A stretch of DNA of 64,000 nt from Bradyrhizobium sp. PSBB068 (GCA_016839165.1 CP069300.1:2108001-2172000); one strand, 5' to 3'. Numbered from the stretch's first letter, positions 9,788 to 19,182 are shown. The notes: a model not told the origin generated them from the sequence alone. Numbers and translations: made by a program.

Positions 9788-10620
9788 GCGTCGAGGCGGC
9801 GGCCAACGCAAATTACGGAAGCACTGCGTCGGGCAGCTCGTTCTATGCCGCGATGCGCATCCTGCCGCACGCCCAGCGCGAGGCGATGTTCCAGATCTAC
9901 AGCTTCTGTCGGCAGGTCGACGACATCGCGGATTCCGACGGCCCGCGGCCGGAGCGGCTGGCGGCGCTGCAACAATGGCGCGACGATATCGACGCGCTCT
10001 ATGCCGGGCACCCGCCGGAGCGGCTGAAGGACTATGTCGCCTCGGTCAAGACGTTCGGCCTGAAGCGCGAAGATTTCCTCGCGATCGTCGACGGCATGGA
10101 GATGGACGTGCCGCAGGACATCCGCGCGCCGGATCTTGCGACGCTCGATCTCTATTGCGATCGCGTCGCGAGCGCGGTCGGCCGGCTGTCGGTGCGTGTG
10201 TTCGGCCTGCCCGAGGACGACGGCATCCAGCTCGCGCATCACCTCGGCCGTGCGCTGCAGCTCACCAACATCCTGCGCGACATCGACGAGGATGCCGGTC
10301 TCGGCCGGCTCTATCTGCCGCGCGAATGGCTCTGGCACGCCGGCATCACCAACAACGACCCGGCGCGCGTCACCGCCGATCGCGCGCTGCCGAAAGTGTG
10401 CGCGCCGCTGGCCGAGCGCGCCAAGATGCATTTCCAGAAGTCCGACGAGATCATGAAGCGCAATTCGCGCCGCGCCGTGCGCGCGCCCCGGATCATGTCG
10501 AAATACTACCGCGCGATCCTCGATCTGTTGATCGCGCGCGGCTTCGCCGCGCCGCGTGCGCCGGTGCGTGTGTCCAAGGCCGCCAAGATCGGCATTCTTC
10601 TTCGTTACGCGATCATCTGA
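9784..10620 (+). CDS. hpnD: Presqualene diphosphate synthase HpnD
   Basis: HpnD condenses two farnesyl diphosphates to presqualene diphosphate, the entry step to hopanoids. The 278-residue product carries both diphosphate-binding motifs, D46-D47-I-A-D50 and N162-x3-D166-x3-D170 within LTNILRDIDEDAGLGRLYLP. It overlaps hpnC by 4 bases, and its stop overlaps the hpnE start by 1 base (TGATG), making hpnC-hpnD-hpnE a tightly coupled operon. Confidence 0.95.
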   Translation: MSVEAAANANYGSTASGSSFYAAMRILPHAQREAMFQIYSFCRQVDDIADSDGPRPERLAALQQWRDDIDALYAGHPPERLKDYVASVKTFGLKREDFLAIVDGMEMDVPQDIRAPDLATLDLYCDRVASAVGRLSVRVFGLPEDDGIQLAHHLGRALQLTNILRDIDEDAGLGRLYLPREWLWHAGITNNDPARVTADRALPKVCAPLAERAKMHFQKSDEIMKRNSRRAVRAPRIMSKYYRAILDLLIARGFAAPRAPVRVSKAAKIGILLRYAII

Positions 10621-11870
10621 TGCAAAAGACCGTTCATATCATCGGCGCCGGCATTTCCGGCCTCTCCGCCGCCGTGCGGCTCGCCAATGCCGGCTACAAG
10701 GTCGCCGTTCACGAGGCGACGCAGCAGGCTGGCGGCCGCTGCCGGTCCTATTTCGACGCCGCCACCAATCTCACCATCGACAATGGCAATCACCTGCTGC
10801 TGTCGGGCAACCGTCACGCGCTGAGCTACGCGCGTTCGATCGGCACCGAGGCCGGTCTCGTCGGGCCCGCGCGCGCGCAGTTTCCGTTCGTCGATCTGGC
10901 CTCTGGCCGGCGCTGGCAGCTCGACCTCGGCGATTCCCGCCTGCCGCTATGGGTGTTCGACGAGGCGCGCCGCGTCCCGGACACGACCCTGCGCGACTAT
11001 CTCGCATTGGCGCCGCTGGCCTGGGCCGGCACCGCGGCGCTGGTTGGCAACACCATCCCCTGCAAGGGCACGCTGTATGACCGCCTGGTGCAGCCGCTGC
11101 TGCTCGCCGCGCTGAACGTCGATCCACCGGAGGGCTCGGCCGGGCTTGCCGGCGCCATCGTGCGCGAGACGCTGCTCGCCGGCGGGCAGGCCTGCCGCCC
11201 GCTGATCGCGCGCGACGGCCTCAGCTCCGTGCTGATCGAGCCGGCCGTGAAGCTGTTGCAGGAGAGGGGCCACAGCGTCCAGTTCAGTCACGAATTGCGT
11301 ACGCTTGGCATGTCCGGCGATCGCGTCAGCGAGCTGGACTTCGGCGGCGGCGACAAGATCGAGCTGGCGGCCGACGATGCCGTCGTGCTCGCGGTGCCGC
11401 CGCGTGCTGCGGCGACCTTGCTGCCGGGCCTGAAAACCCCGACCAAATTCCGCGCCATCGTCAACGCGCATTTCCGCGTCGATCCGCCGCGTGACGCCGC
11501 GCCCATTCTCGGCGTGGTCGGCAGCCTCGTGGAATGGCTGTTCGCGTTCCCGCAGCGGCTGTCGGTGACGATCTCCAACGGCGACCGCCTGGTCGACATG
11601 CCGCGCGAGGAACTCGCGCAGGCGATCTGGCGGGACATCTGCAAGGCATCGGGCGTGTCGGGCGACCTGCCGCCCTGGCAGATCGTGCGCGAGCGCCGTG
11701 CCACATTTGAGGCGACGCCGGAGCAGAACGCCCTCCGTCCGGGGGCCACGACGGCGCAAAAAAACCTGTTCCTTGCCGGCGACTGGACTGCTACCGGATT
11801 GCCGGCAACCATCGAGGGATCGGTGCGGTCGGGTGATCGCGCCGCCGATCTGGTTCTGGCCACGCGCTAG
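10620..11870 (+). CDS. hpnE: Hydroxysqualene dehydroxylase HpnE
   Basis: HpnE is the FAD-dependent amine-oxidase-like enzyme that removes the hydroxyl group of hydroxysqualene to give squalene. The 416-residue product starts MQKTVHIIGAGISGLSAA with the dinucleotide-binding GxGxxG at residues 9-14 and has the family C-terminal FAD contact near LFLAGDWTATGLPATIEGSV. The frame stays open far upstream inside hpnD, but the FAD motif fixes the start at 10620. Confidence 0.94.
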   Translation: MQKTVHIIGAGISGLSAAVRLANAGYKVAVHEATQQAGGRCRSYFDAATNLTIDNGNHLLLSGNRHALSYARSIGTEAGLVGPARAQFPFVDLASGRRWQLDLGDSRLPLWVFDEARRVPDTTLRDYLALAPLAWAGTAALVGNTIPCKGTLYDRLVQPLLLAALNVDPPEGSAGLAGAIVRETLLAGGQACRPLIARDGLSSVLIEPAVKLLQERGHSVQFSHELRTLGMSGDRVSELDFGGGDKIELAADDAVVLAVPPRAAATLLPGLKTPTKFRAIVNAHFRVDPPRDAAPILGVVGSLVEWLFAFPQRLSVTISNGDRLVDMPREELAQAIWRDICKASGVSGDLPPWQIVRERRATFEATPEQNALRPGATTAQKNLFLAGDWTATGLPATIEGSVRSGDRAADLVLATR

Positions 11871-11882
11871 ATTCGACCTGCT

Positions 11883-11930
11883 GGAGCATTTTCGAGCGAA
11901 GTGGTCACCGGTTCGCGTCAAGAAAGTGCG
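11883..11930. repeat. Dispersed repeat fragment between hpnE and shc
   Basis: The sequence beginning GGAGCATTTTCGAGCGAAG and continuing through CCGGTTCGCGTCAAGAAAG resembles a very common intergenic repeat of Bradyrhizobium, from memory. It is related in style to the GCATGATCC palindromes at 30472, 51319 and 54348 but is not the same sequence. Confidence 0.55.
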
Positions 11931-11947
11931 ACCGGCAAATGAATGAG

Positions 11948-11976
11948 AACATGATCCGATTTGATCGGATCATGTT
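11948..11976. repeat. Perfect 13-bp inverted repeat upstream of shc
   Basis: AACATGATCCGAT and its exact reverse complement flank a TTG loop, 36 bases before the shc start. It shares the CATGATCC core with the dispersed palindromes elsewhere in the window. It has no T tract on the plus strand, so it could be a processing site or weak attenuator rather than a terminator; this is inference. Confidence 0.75.
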
Positions 11977-12012
11977 CGGAAGCGGCCGCGGCTTTCGAAC
12001 AGCCGGCCCGCG

Positions 12013-13995
12013 ATGAAGAGGATATCGAGCGAGATGCTTTCGAGAGATCACGGCGTTGCAGTCGATCCGGTCGCGCTGGAGAAGAGCATCTCCAAGGCAA
12101 CCGAAGCACTGCTTGGCTATCGCCAGTCCGACGGACATTGGGTGTTCGAGCTCGAGGCCGACAGCACCATTCCGGCCGAGTACATCCTGCTGCGTCACTA
12201 TCTGGCCGAGCCCGTCGATGCGGCCCTCGAGGCCAAGATCGGCAACTATCTGCGCCGCGTCCAGGGCGCGCATGGCGGCTGGCCGCTGGTGCATGACGGC
12301 CCGTTCGACATGAGCGCCAGCGTGAAGTCGTACTTCGCGCTGAAGATGATCGGCGATTCCGTCGACGCGCCGCACATGGTGCGGGCGCGCGAGGCGATCC
12401 GCTCGCGCGGCGGCGCTTCGGGCAGCAACGTGTTCACGCGCTTCCTGCTCGCGCTCTATGGCGTCGTGACCTGGCGCGCAACGCCGGTGCTGCCGATCGA
12501 GATCATGCTGCTGCCGATGTGGTCGCCGTTCCACATCAACAAGATCTCGTACTGGGCGCGCACCACGATGGTGCCGCTGATGGTGCTCGCCGCGCTGAAG
12601 CCGCGCGCGAAGAATCCGAAGGGCGTCGGCATCGACGAGCTGTTCCTGGAGGATCCGAAATCGGTCCGCATGGCGCCGAAGGCGCCGCACCAGAGCGCGA
12701 GCTGGTTCTACCTGTTCCGCTCGCTCGACGCCGTGCTGCGCGTGATCGAGCCGATGTTTCCGAACAGCCTGCGCCAGCGCGCGATCGATGCAGCGCTCGC
12801 CTTCACCGAAGAGCGGCTGAACGGCGAAGACGGCATGGGCGCGATCTATCCGCCGATGGCCAACATCGTCATGATGTATGAGGCGCTCGGCAAGGACGAG
12901 AGTTTTCCGCCGCGCGCCGTCACCCGACGCGGCATCGACAAGCTGCTCGTGATCGGCGACGACGAGGCCTATTGCCAGCCCTGCGTTTCGCCGGTGTGGG
13001 ACACGGCACTGACCTGTCATGCGCTGCAGGAAGCCGGCGGCGACGACACCCTCGCCAAGGCCAAGCAGGGTCTCGACTGGCTGAAGCCGCGCCAGGTGCT
13101 TGAGCTGAAGGGCGATTGGGCGGTCAAGGCGCCGGACGTGCGTCCCGGCGGCTGGGCGTTCCAGTACAACAACGACCACTATCCCGACCTCGACGACACC
13201 GCCGTGGTTGTCATGGCGATGGATCGCGTGCGGCGTCATACCGGGACCCGCGAATACGACGAGGCGATCGCGCGCGGCCGCGAGTGGATCGAGGGCCTGC
13301 AGAGCCGGGACGGCGGCTGGGCCGCGTTCGACGCCAACAACCTCGAATATTACCTCAACAACATCCCGTTCTCGGATCACGGCGCACTGCTCGATCCGCC
13401 GACCGAGGACGTCACCGCGCGCTGCATCTCGATGCTGGGCCAGCTCGGCGAGACCGCCGAGAGCAGCAAGGCGATGGCCGACGGCATTGCCTATCTGCGC
13501 CGTACCCAGCTGCCCGAGGGCTCCTGGTACGGCCGCTGGGGCCTGAACTACATCTACGGCACCTGGTCGGTGCTGTGTGCGCTAAATGTCGCAGGGGTCG
13601 ATCGCAACGACCCGATGATCCGAAAGGCGGTAGAATGGCTGGCGTCCGTCCAGAATCAGGACGGCGGCTGGGGCGAGGACGCCGTCAGCTACCGGCTGGA
13701 TTACAAGGGTTATGAAGTTGCGCCGTCGACCTCCTCACAAACGGCATGGGCTTTGCTTGGATTGATGGCCGCCGGAGAGGTCGAAAACCCGGCCGTCGTG
13801 CGGGGGGTGGAGTACCTAAAGGCAACACAGACGGAAAAAGGGCTGTGGGACGAGCAGCGATACACAGCTACGGGGTTTCCGCGGGTATTTTACTTGCGAT
13901 ATCATGGCTACTCGAAGTTCTTTCCGCTCTGGGCGCTGGCGCGGTATCGGAATCTGAGAAGCACCAATAGCAGGGTGGTAGGGGTCGGGATGTGA
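12013..13995 (+). CDS. shc: Squalene-hopene cyclase
   Basis: Shc cyclises squalene to hopene and diplopterol at the membrane. The 660-residue product contains the catalytic DxDDTA motif (D392-L-D-D-T-A), several QW repeats (for example QSRDGGWAAFD and QNQDGGWGED) and the N-terminal GHWVFELEADSTIPAEY. ATG 12013 is used; an in-frame ATG at 12034 is an alternative start. It is 142 bases after hpnE with a hairpin between them, and its stop overlaps the GTG start of hpnG. Also called hpnF. Confidence 0.96.
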   Translation: MKRISSEMLSRDHGVAVDPVALEKSISKATEALLGYRQSDGHWVFELEADSTIPAEYILLRHYLAEPVDAALEAKIGNYLRRVQGAHGGWPLVHDGPFDMSASVKSYFALKMIGDSVDAPHMVRAREAIRSRGGASGSNVFTRFLLALYGVVTWRATPVLPIEIMLLPMWSPFHINKISYWARTTMVPLMVLAALKPRAKNPKGVGIDELFLEDPKSVRMAPKAPHQSASWFYLFRSLDAVLRVIEPMFPNSLRQRAIDAALAFTEERLNGEDGMGAIYPPMANIVMMYEALGKDESFPPRAVTRRGIDKLLVIGDDEAYCQPCVSPVWDTALTCHALQEAGGDDTLAKAKQGLDWLKPRQVLELKGDWAVKAPDVRPGGWAFQYNNDHYPDLDDTAVVVMAMDRVRRHTGTREYDEAIARGREWIEGLQSRDGGWAAFDANNLEYYLNNIPFSDHGALLDPPTEDVTARCISMLGQLGETAESSKAMADGIAYLRRTQLPEGSWYGRWGLNYIYGTWSVLCALNVAGVDRNDPMIRKAVEWLASVQNQDGGWGEDAVSYRLDYKGYEVAPSTSSQTAWALLGLMAAGEVENPAVVRGVEYLKATQTEKGLWDEQRYTATGFPRVFYLRYHGYSKFFPLWALARYRNLRSTNSRVVGVGM

Positions 13996-14750
13996 TTGTT
14001 GAGGCGGGGGCCGCCGAGACCGTGGACAGTAGAATTGATCCTCGGCCGGTATTGATTGTGACTGGATTGGTGCAGGAGGCCCGTATCGCAGCGGGTCCCG
14101 GCATGATCGTGATTTGCAGTTCGAGCGATCCGCAGCAGCTGCGTGCATTGCTGGCGACGCTGGATCCGACGACCTTCCGTGGCGTGATTTCGTTCGGCGT
14201 GGCCGGAGGGCTCGACCCGTCGCTCAAGTCCGGCGACGTCGTGGTCGCGACCGAGGTGATGTCCGGCGACACGCGTTTCCTGGCGGCGTCCGCCCTGAAC
14301 GAAGAGATGATCGCCAGCGCCGCGCTGAAGCGCCGCAGGATCGTTCGCGGCGGGCTTGCCGGCGTGGAAGAGGTGATCGCGGCGAAGGCCTGCAAGGCCG
14401 CTCTGCGCTCGATGACGGGTGCAGCCGCGGTCGACATGGAGAGCCATATTGCGGCAGCCTATGCCGCCAAGGCGCGCATTCCGTTCGCCGCGCTGCGCGT
14501 GATCAGCGATCCCGCGCACCGGGCGCTGCCGGAGCTTGCGAAATCCGCGGTGAAGCCGAATGGCGACATCGACCTGCGCAAGGTGCTGCGGGGCATCGCG
14601 CGCAATCCGCGCACGTTGCGGGCACTGGTGTCGACCGGGATCGACTTCAACCGCGCGCTGCGCTCGCTGCGCAGCTGCCGCGGCTTCCTGCTCGGCAACG
14701 AAGTGCTGATGCCGGTGGACGGCGTCATGGTCACGGCGAAGGCGGCCTGA
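13992..14750 (+). CDS. hpnG: Hopanoid-associated phosphorylase HpnG (adenosylhopane to ribosylhopane)
   Basis: HpnG is a nucleoside-phosphorylase-like enzyme that removes adenine from adenosylhopane. The 252-residue product has the fold's signatures GVISFGVAGGLDPSLKSGDVVVA and AVDMESHIAAAYAAKARIPFA (the catalytic-site MES region). Translation starts at GTG 13992, within the ATG-TGA end of shc, so the two genes are coupled. An intrinsic terminator follows at 14802. Confidence 0.92.
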   Translation: MIVEAGAAETVDSRIDPRPVLIVTGLVQEARIAAGPGMIVICSSSDPQQLRALLATLDPTTFRGVISFGVAGGLDPSLKSGDVVVATEVMSGDTRFLAASALNEEMIASAALKRRRIVRGGLAGVEEVIAAKACKAALRSMTGAAAVDMESHIAAAYAAKARIPFAALRVISDPAHRALPELAKSAVKPNGDIDLRKVLRGIARNPRTLRALVSTGIDFNRALRSLRSCRGFLLGNEVLMPVDGVMVTAKAA

Positions 14751-15096
14751 TCCAACCGTCCCGGGCTGGGACGGGTTTCTCGACGCATCAAGTTCAAAAC
14801 AAAGGCCTGGTCGCATCGCGACCGGGCCTTTTGCTTTTGGGACCTGGTGGTTTGGCTTGATGCCCACACCGGGCTGGCGCATTGCGCTGGACGGGGGGAC
14901 AGCTCGGTCCTTGCCGAGGGGCGCGCGAGCGCGTTGCTGCGTGCTGCCTGCGCGCTCCCGTCTTTCGTGCGGGGCGGCGCGGCTTCGGGGCTGGCAGGCG
15001 CGTCCTGGGGCCGCAGGGGCCCGCTGGATGCTTGACAGATCCAGGCATTCAACGGAGGATGAATTATGATCCTGTATTCATGAATTAAGGTTCACG
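14751..15096. other. Intergenic region between hpnG and the TetR cassette
   Basis: Besides the terminator at 14802-14834 I see no gene or RNA in these 346 bases. The part from 14860 to 15030 is GC-rich and open in several frames but shows no protein-like sequence. The promoter of the following operon, and possibly the operator of its TetR regulator, should lie close to 15040-15096, where AATTATGATCCTGTATTCATGAATTA has imperfect dyad symmetry. Confidence 0.4.
14802..14834 (+). terminator. Intrinsic terminator after hpnG
   Basis: A 13-bp stem with one G-T pair (14802-14814 with 14818-14830, loop ATC) is followed by TTGCTTTT. It ends the hpnCDE-shc-hpnG unit. Confidence 0.9.
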
Positions 15097-15741
15097 ATGG
15101 CCATCGCGGCGGTTCGCCTCAATCAGCTCGTCGAGACCAAGGCACGCATCCTGGATGCCGCCAGGGAGACGGTGGCGCTGAGCGGCTGGAAGGATGCCCA
15201 GATCGCCCTGATCGCGGCACGGGCTGGCGTGGCCACGGGCAGCGTGTATCGCTACTTCGACTCTAAGGCGGACCTGTACGCGCAGGTGCTCGGACTGGTG
15301 TCCGAGCGCGAGGTGGCGGTGGTTGCCGCGATCGTCGAGGCCGAGGGATCGGCGTCGCAATGTCTGGTGGATGCGATCTACACCTTCGCGGTGCGTGCGA
15401 TGCGCGGCCGTCGGCTGGCCTACGCGCTGATCGCCGAACCCTGTGAACCCGAGATCGACGCCGCGCGCCTGAAATACCGCGCCGCACTCGCCGACCAGAT
15501 CGCAAGGCTGGTCCGGCGCGGCATCGCCAATGGCGAGTTCGTCGAGATCGACGCCAACGTCGCTGCATCCTGCGTCACCGGCGCCTTCATGGAAGCGCTG
15601 GTCGGTCCGCTGGCGCCCGAGGCGGCTCCCGATTCCGATGCGGCGAAGGCGATCGCGCAATCGATCGCAGGGCTCGCCGCGCGCATGCTGTTTCGCCACA
15701 CGACGCCTGAATTGACCCCCGTATCGCGAGTCTCCGCATGA
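15097..15741 (+). CDS. TetR family transcriptional regulator
   Basis: The 214-residue product has an N-terminal TetR helix-turn-helix (about residues 14-60, including KARILDAARETVA and GVATGSVYRYFDSKADLY) and a helical ligand-binding domain. It heads a four-gene set in which each junction overlaps by 4 bases or is nearly contiguous, and probably controls that set. Its stop overlaps the next start (ATGA). The likely effector is an acyl-CoA or related lipid intermediate given the neighbours, which is inference. Confidence 0.88.
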   Translation: MAIAAVRLNQLVETKARILDAARETVALSGWKDAQIALIAARAGVATGSVYRYFDSKADLYAQVLGLVSEREVAVVAAIVEAEGSASQCLVDAIYTFAVRAMRGRRLAYALIAEPCEPEIDAARLKYRAALADQIARLVRRGIANGEFVEIDANVAASCVTGAFMEALVGPLAPEAAPDSDAAKAIAQSIAGLAARMLFRHTTPELTPVSRVSA

Positions 15742-17438
15742 ATGCGCGTGTCCAGCCTGTAGCCGTCGCAGAAGTGAAAGCCAGTCCGTTTGCGACCCAC
15801 GAAGTCCGCAACCAGGCGCGGCCCGCGACAGGCTTCAACGCGTTCGAGGACGACCGCGCGCTGAGCGGCCTGATCGCGAAGCTGGCGCCGTGGGCACGCG
15901 ATAAGCTTTCTGCGCTGGGCGCCCATGCCGGCAGCGAGGCCGCGCAGGAGGCGGCACGACTTGCCAATGAGCACGAACCGAAGCTCGTGACCCATGACCG
16001 CTACGGCAACCGCGATGATTGGGTCGAATTCCATCCGGCCTGGCATCAATTGATGGCGCTGGCGTTCCAGAGCGAGGTGCATAGCCTGGCCTGGTCGACG
16101 CGCGAGCCGCACGGCCATCTGGCGCGCGCGGCGCTGAGCTATCTCTGGAATCAGATCGAGAACGGCGTCGGTTGCCCGACCGGCATGGCTTACGCCGCGA
16201 TCGCCGGATTTGCCGGCAAGCCGCAATTTGCGCTGTGGCGGGAGCGAACGCTGACCGCGGATTACGACCCGCGCCGGCTTCCGATCGAGGCCAAGCGTGC
16301 TGCTGTCATCGGCTATGCGATGACCGAGAAGCAGGGCGGCTCCGATCTGCGCGAGACCCAGACCACGGCGCGCTTCGTCGAGCGCGGCGCGCATGGCGAG
16401 ATCTATGCGATCACCGGCCACAAATGGTTCTTCTCGGTGCCGGTCGCCGATGGATTCTACACCCTGGCGCGTACCCGGTCCGGCGTCAGCTGCCTGTTCG
16501 TCCCGCGCCTGCTGCCCGACGGCAGCGCCAACCGCATCCACATCCAGCGGCTGAAAGACAAATGCGGCAACCGCTCCAATGCGTCAAGCGAGATCGAGTA
16601 TCACGACACCTGGTCGATCCTGGTCGGTGAGGAAGGCCGCGGCATCGCGGAAATCCTCTCGCATGCGCATCTGACGCGGCTGGATTTCGCGGTCGGCTCC
16701 GCCGGGCTGATGAGGCAGGCATTGAGCCTCGCCATCAATCACGCGCAGACCCGAACCGCGTTCGCCAGACCGATGTCCGAGCTTCCGATGCAGCGCAACG
16801 TGCTGGCCGATCTCGCGCTCGAGAGCGAGGCGGCGATGCTGGGCGCGTTTCGCGTCGCGCGCGCGACCGACGGCTTGCAGGCCAGCGAGCACGAGCGGCT
16901 GCTGGCGCGGGTCGCGACCCCCGTGATGAAGTTCTGGAATTGCCAGCGCGCGCCGGCCTTCACCTATGAGTGCCTGCAAGTGCACGGCGGCAACGGCTTC
17001 ATCATGGAGAATGCGATGGCGCGGCTCTATCGCGAGGCGCCGCTGAATTCGATCTGGGAAGGCACCTCGAACATGATGTGCATGGACGTGCTGCGCGCCA
17101 TGCAGCGCGATGCCAAGTGCCGCGATGCGTTCATCGACGAATTGCGCGGGAGCAGGGGCCTCAACCCGATCTATGACCGGAGCACTGACGACCTCGCCGA
17201 TCGCTTGCAGGCCCGCTATCCGGACGATGGGCACGCGAGGGCGCTGGTCACCCGCATGGCGCATGCGTTGCAGGCTGCCGAAATGCTGAGACACAGCGAC
17301 GCGACTGCCGCTGATCTGTTCGTGCAATCGAGGTTCGGCGCCGATGCGACGCATGTGTTCGGCGCGCTGCCGTCGTCGGAGGGGCTCAGCCATATCGTCG
17401 AACGCGCCTCCGTCATCCGTCACCAAGGGCCCAAGTAA
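15738..17438 (+). CDS. AidB-like acyl-CoA dehydrogenase family protein
   Basis: The 566-residue flavoprotein resembles E. coli AidB more than ordinary acyl-CoA dehydrogenases. AidB-type blocks include FHPAWHQLMALAF, MTEKQGGSDLRETQTTA, GHKWFFSVPVADGF, RLKDKCGNRSNASSEIEY and LNSIWEGTSNMMCMDVLRAM. Family members bind FAD; AidB protects DNA under alkylation stress in E. coli, but many alphaproteobacterial homologues probably act on acyl-CoA substrates. The operon context with an aldolase and a TetR regulator favours a metabolic role here. There is no sign of truncation. Confidence 0.85.
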   Translation: MNARVQPVAVAEVKASPFATHEVRNQARPATGFNAFEDDRALSGLIAKLAPWARDKLSALGAHAGSEAAQEAARLANEHEPKLVTHDRYGNRDDWVEFHPAWHQLMALAFQSEVHSLAWSTREPHGHLARAALSYLWNQIENGVGCPTGMAYAAIAGFAGKPQFALWRERTLTADYDPRRLPIEAKRAAVIGYAMTEKQGGSDLRETQTTARFVERGAHGEIYAITGHKWFFSVPVADGFYTLARTRSGVSCLFVPRLLPDGSANRIHIQRLKDKCGNRSNASSEIEYHDTWSILVGEEGRGIAEILSHAHLTRLDFAVGSAGLMRQALSLAINHAQTRTAFARPMSELPMQRNVLADLALESEAAMLGAFRVARATDGLQASEHERLLARVATPVMKFWNCQRAPAFTYECLQVHGGNGFIMENAMARLYREAPLNSIWEGTSNMMCMDVLRAMQRDAKCRDAFIDELRGSRGLNPIYDRSTDDLADRLQARYPDDGHARALVTRMAHALQAAEMLRHSDATAADLFVQSRFGADATHVFGALPSSEGLSHIVERASVIRHQGPK

Positions 17439-17439
17439 C

Positions 17440-18282
17440 ATGCGCCAGAGCGAAGTTTGTGCCGTCAACGACGTCAGAGCCGTCGTGGGTGAACGGGAGT
17501 GGGCGACCCGGGTCGACCTCGCGGCGTGCTACCGCCTGGTCGCGCTCTATGGCATGACCGACCTGATCTACAACCATATCAGCGCGCAGGTGCCGGGGCA
17601 TGACGATCAGTATCTGATCAATCCCTACGGCATGCTGTACGAGGAGATCACGGCGTCGAGCCTGGTCAAGATCGACATCGAGGGCCGGACGCTGTTGCAG
17701 CCCGATCACGGCTACAACGTCAACGTCGCCGGCTTCTATCTGCATGCGCCGATCCATCGCGCACGGCCCGACGTGAAGTGCGTTCTGCATACCCACACCA
17801 GGGCAGGCACGGCGGTCAGCGCGCTCGCCGAAGGGCTGTTGCCGCTGTCGCAGACCGCGATGCGGTTCCACGGGCGGATCGGCTATCACGATTTCGAGGG
17901 GCCGGCGATCGATCGTGAGGAATGCGACCGCGTCGTGGCCGATCTCGGCCGCAACAACGTGCTGATCCTGCGCAATCACGGCCTGCTGGTGTGCGGCAAC
18001 ACGATTCAGCAGGCGTTCAACGCGATCTATTGGCTTGAGCAGGCCTGCCGGATCCAGGTCGATGCGCTCGGCTGCGGCCGGCCGCTGCATGCGCCGACCG
18101 AGCTTGCAATCGGCAACACGGTGACCTGCTTTGCCGGCACCGAGATCACGCTGGACAATGAGCGCGACACCAATCCGACCATGAACGAAGCGGCGCAGAA
18201 TCTGCAAGCCGGCTACGGCCTGCTGGAATGGCCGGCACTGCGGCGCCGGCTCGACCGCCTTGATGGGAGCTACGCGCAATGA
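17440..18282 (+). CDS. Class II aldolase/adducin family protein
   Basis: The 280-residue product carries the fold and zinc-binding histidines of the class II aldolase family (CVLHTHTRAGTAVSALAEG and ILRNHGLLVCG). Members cleave or isomerise sugar phosphates or decarboxylate small acids, and the substrate here is not predictable. The start at 17440 is one base after the aidB-like stop. Its end overlaps the next gene by 4 bases. Confidence 0.85.
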   Translation: MRQSEVCAVNDVRAVVGEREWATRVDLAACYRLVALYGMTDLIYNHISAQVPGHDDQYLINPYGMLYEEITASSLVKIDIEGRTLLQPDHGYNVNVAGFYLHAPIHRARPDVKCVLHTHTRAGTAVSALAEGLLPLSQTAMRFHGRIGYHDFEGPAIDREECDRVVADLGRNNVLILRNHGLLVCGNTIQQAFNAIYWLEQACRIQVDALGCGRPLHAPTELAIGNTVTCFAGTEITLDNERDTNPTMNEAAQNLQAGYGLLEWPALRRRLDRLDGSYAQ

Positions 18283-19181
18283 GCTCGTCGCTGGCGGCGC
18301 TGCCGATCGGCTTCATCGGCGCCGGCCGCGTCGCGCAAACGCTCGCGCCGGCATTCGCCCGCGCGGAGCTGAACGTCGCGGCATTTCATAATCGCGGTGC
18401 CGATGCCGCGCAGCGGCTCGGCTCCCGCATCCTGTCGGCACGGCCGATGCCGGATCCGCAGCAGGTCGTTGACAGCTGCGACATGGTTTTCCTGACCGTG
18501 AGCGACGATGCGATCCTGCCGGTCTGCCGCGATCTGCGCTGGCAGCCGCGTCACCGCGTGGTTCATTGCAGCGGCGCGACCGAGCTCGCGGCGCTCGATC
18601 ATGCCAAAGCCGCAGGCGCGGCCACCGGCGGCTTTCATCCGATGCAGATGTTCGCAAATCCCGACGTCGCGCTCGAGGGATTGCGCGGATGCACCGTCGG
18701 CATCGAGGCCGAGGGCGATTTCAGGCGCGACCTGGAATGGCTTGCGACCCGTATCGGCTGCGAGCCGCTGGCGCTGCCGGCCGGCGTGCGCGCGCTGTAT
18801 CACGCCTCGGCCTACTATGTCGGCCCGTTCCTGATCGCGCTGCTCAAGGAGGGCGTCGAGCTCTGGAAGAGCTTTGGCGCCAGCGAGGCTGACGCGCTGC
18901 GGGCGATGATGCCGCTGCTGCGCGGCACGGTCGCGGCCGTCCTCGATGGCGGATTGGCCAACGGCATGGGCGGCTGCGTGGCGCGCGGCGATGTCGGCAC
19001 CATCCTCAAGCATCTCCGCGCCCTCGACGAGCGCTTTCCGTCCTCGGGCGCGCTGTATCGCGAGCTGGCCCTGCGCAACGTCCCGCTCGGGATCGAACGC
19101 GGCACACTCAGCGCGCCGCGCGCGGCCGAGATCGAGCAATTGCTGCTGCGGACGCGATCGGAACTGCTGGCGGCATCCTGA
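18279..19181 (+). CDS. Rossmann-fold and DUF2520 domain protein
   Basis: The 300-residue product has an N-terminal NAD(P)-binding motif (IGFIGAGRVAQTLAPAFA), a central FHPMQMFANPDVALEG block typical of the family, and a C-terminal helical DUF2520 domain (LYHASAYYVGPFLIALL). It resembles ketopantoate reductase and 6-phosphogluconate dehydrogenase-like oxidoreductases. It is the last gene of the TetR cassette, and a bidirectional terminator follows. The substrate is unknown. Confidence 0.85.
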   Translation: MSSSLAALPIGFIGAGRVAQTLAPAFARAELNVAAFHNRGADAAQRLGSRILSARPMPDPQQVVDSCDMVFLTVSDDAILPVCRDLRWQPRHRVVHCSGATELAALDHAKAAGAATGGFHPMQMFANPDVALEGLRGCTVGIEAEGDFRRDLEWLATRIGCEPLALPAGVRALYHASAYYVGPFLIALLKEGVELWKSFGASEADALRAMMPLLRGTVAAVLDGGLANGMGGCVARGDVGTILKHLRALDERFPSSGALYRELALRNVPLGIERGTLSAPRAAEIEQLLLRTRSELLAAS

Positions 19182-19182
19182 T

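Noticed and set aside
9690..10619. Upstream extension of the hpnE frame through hpnD
   Set aside because: The FAD-binding motif requires a start at 10620, and the extension is an Arg-rich shadow of hpnD. Similar upstream extensions of the anti-sigma (to 28082), GMC (to 33317) and TolC (to 60370) frames were rejected for the same reason.
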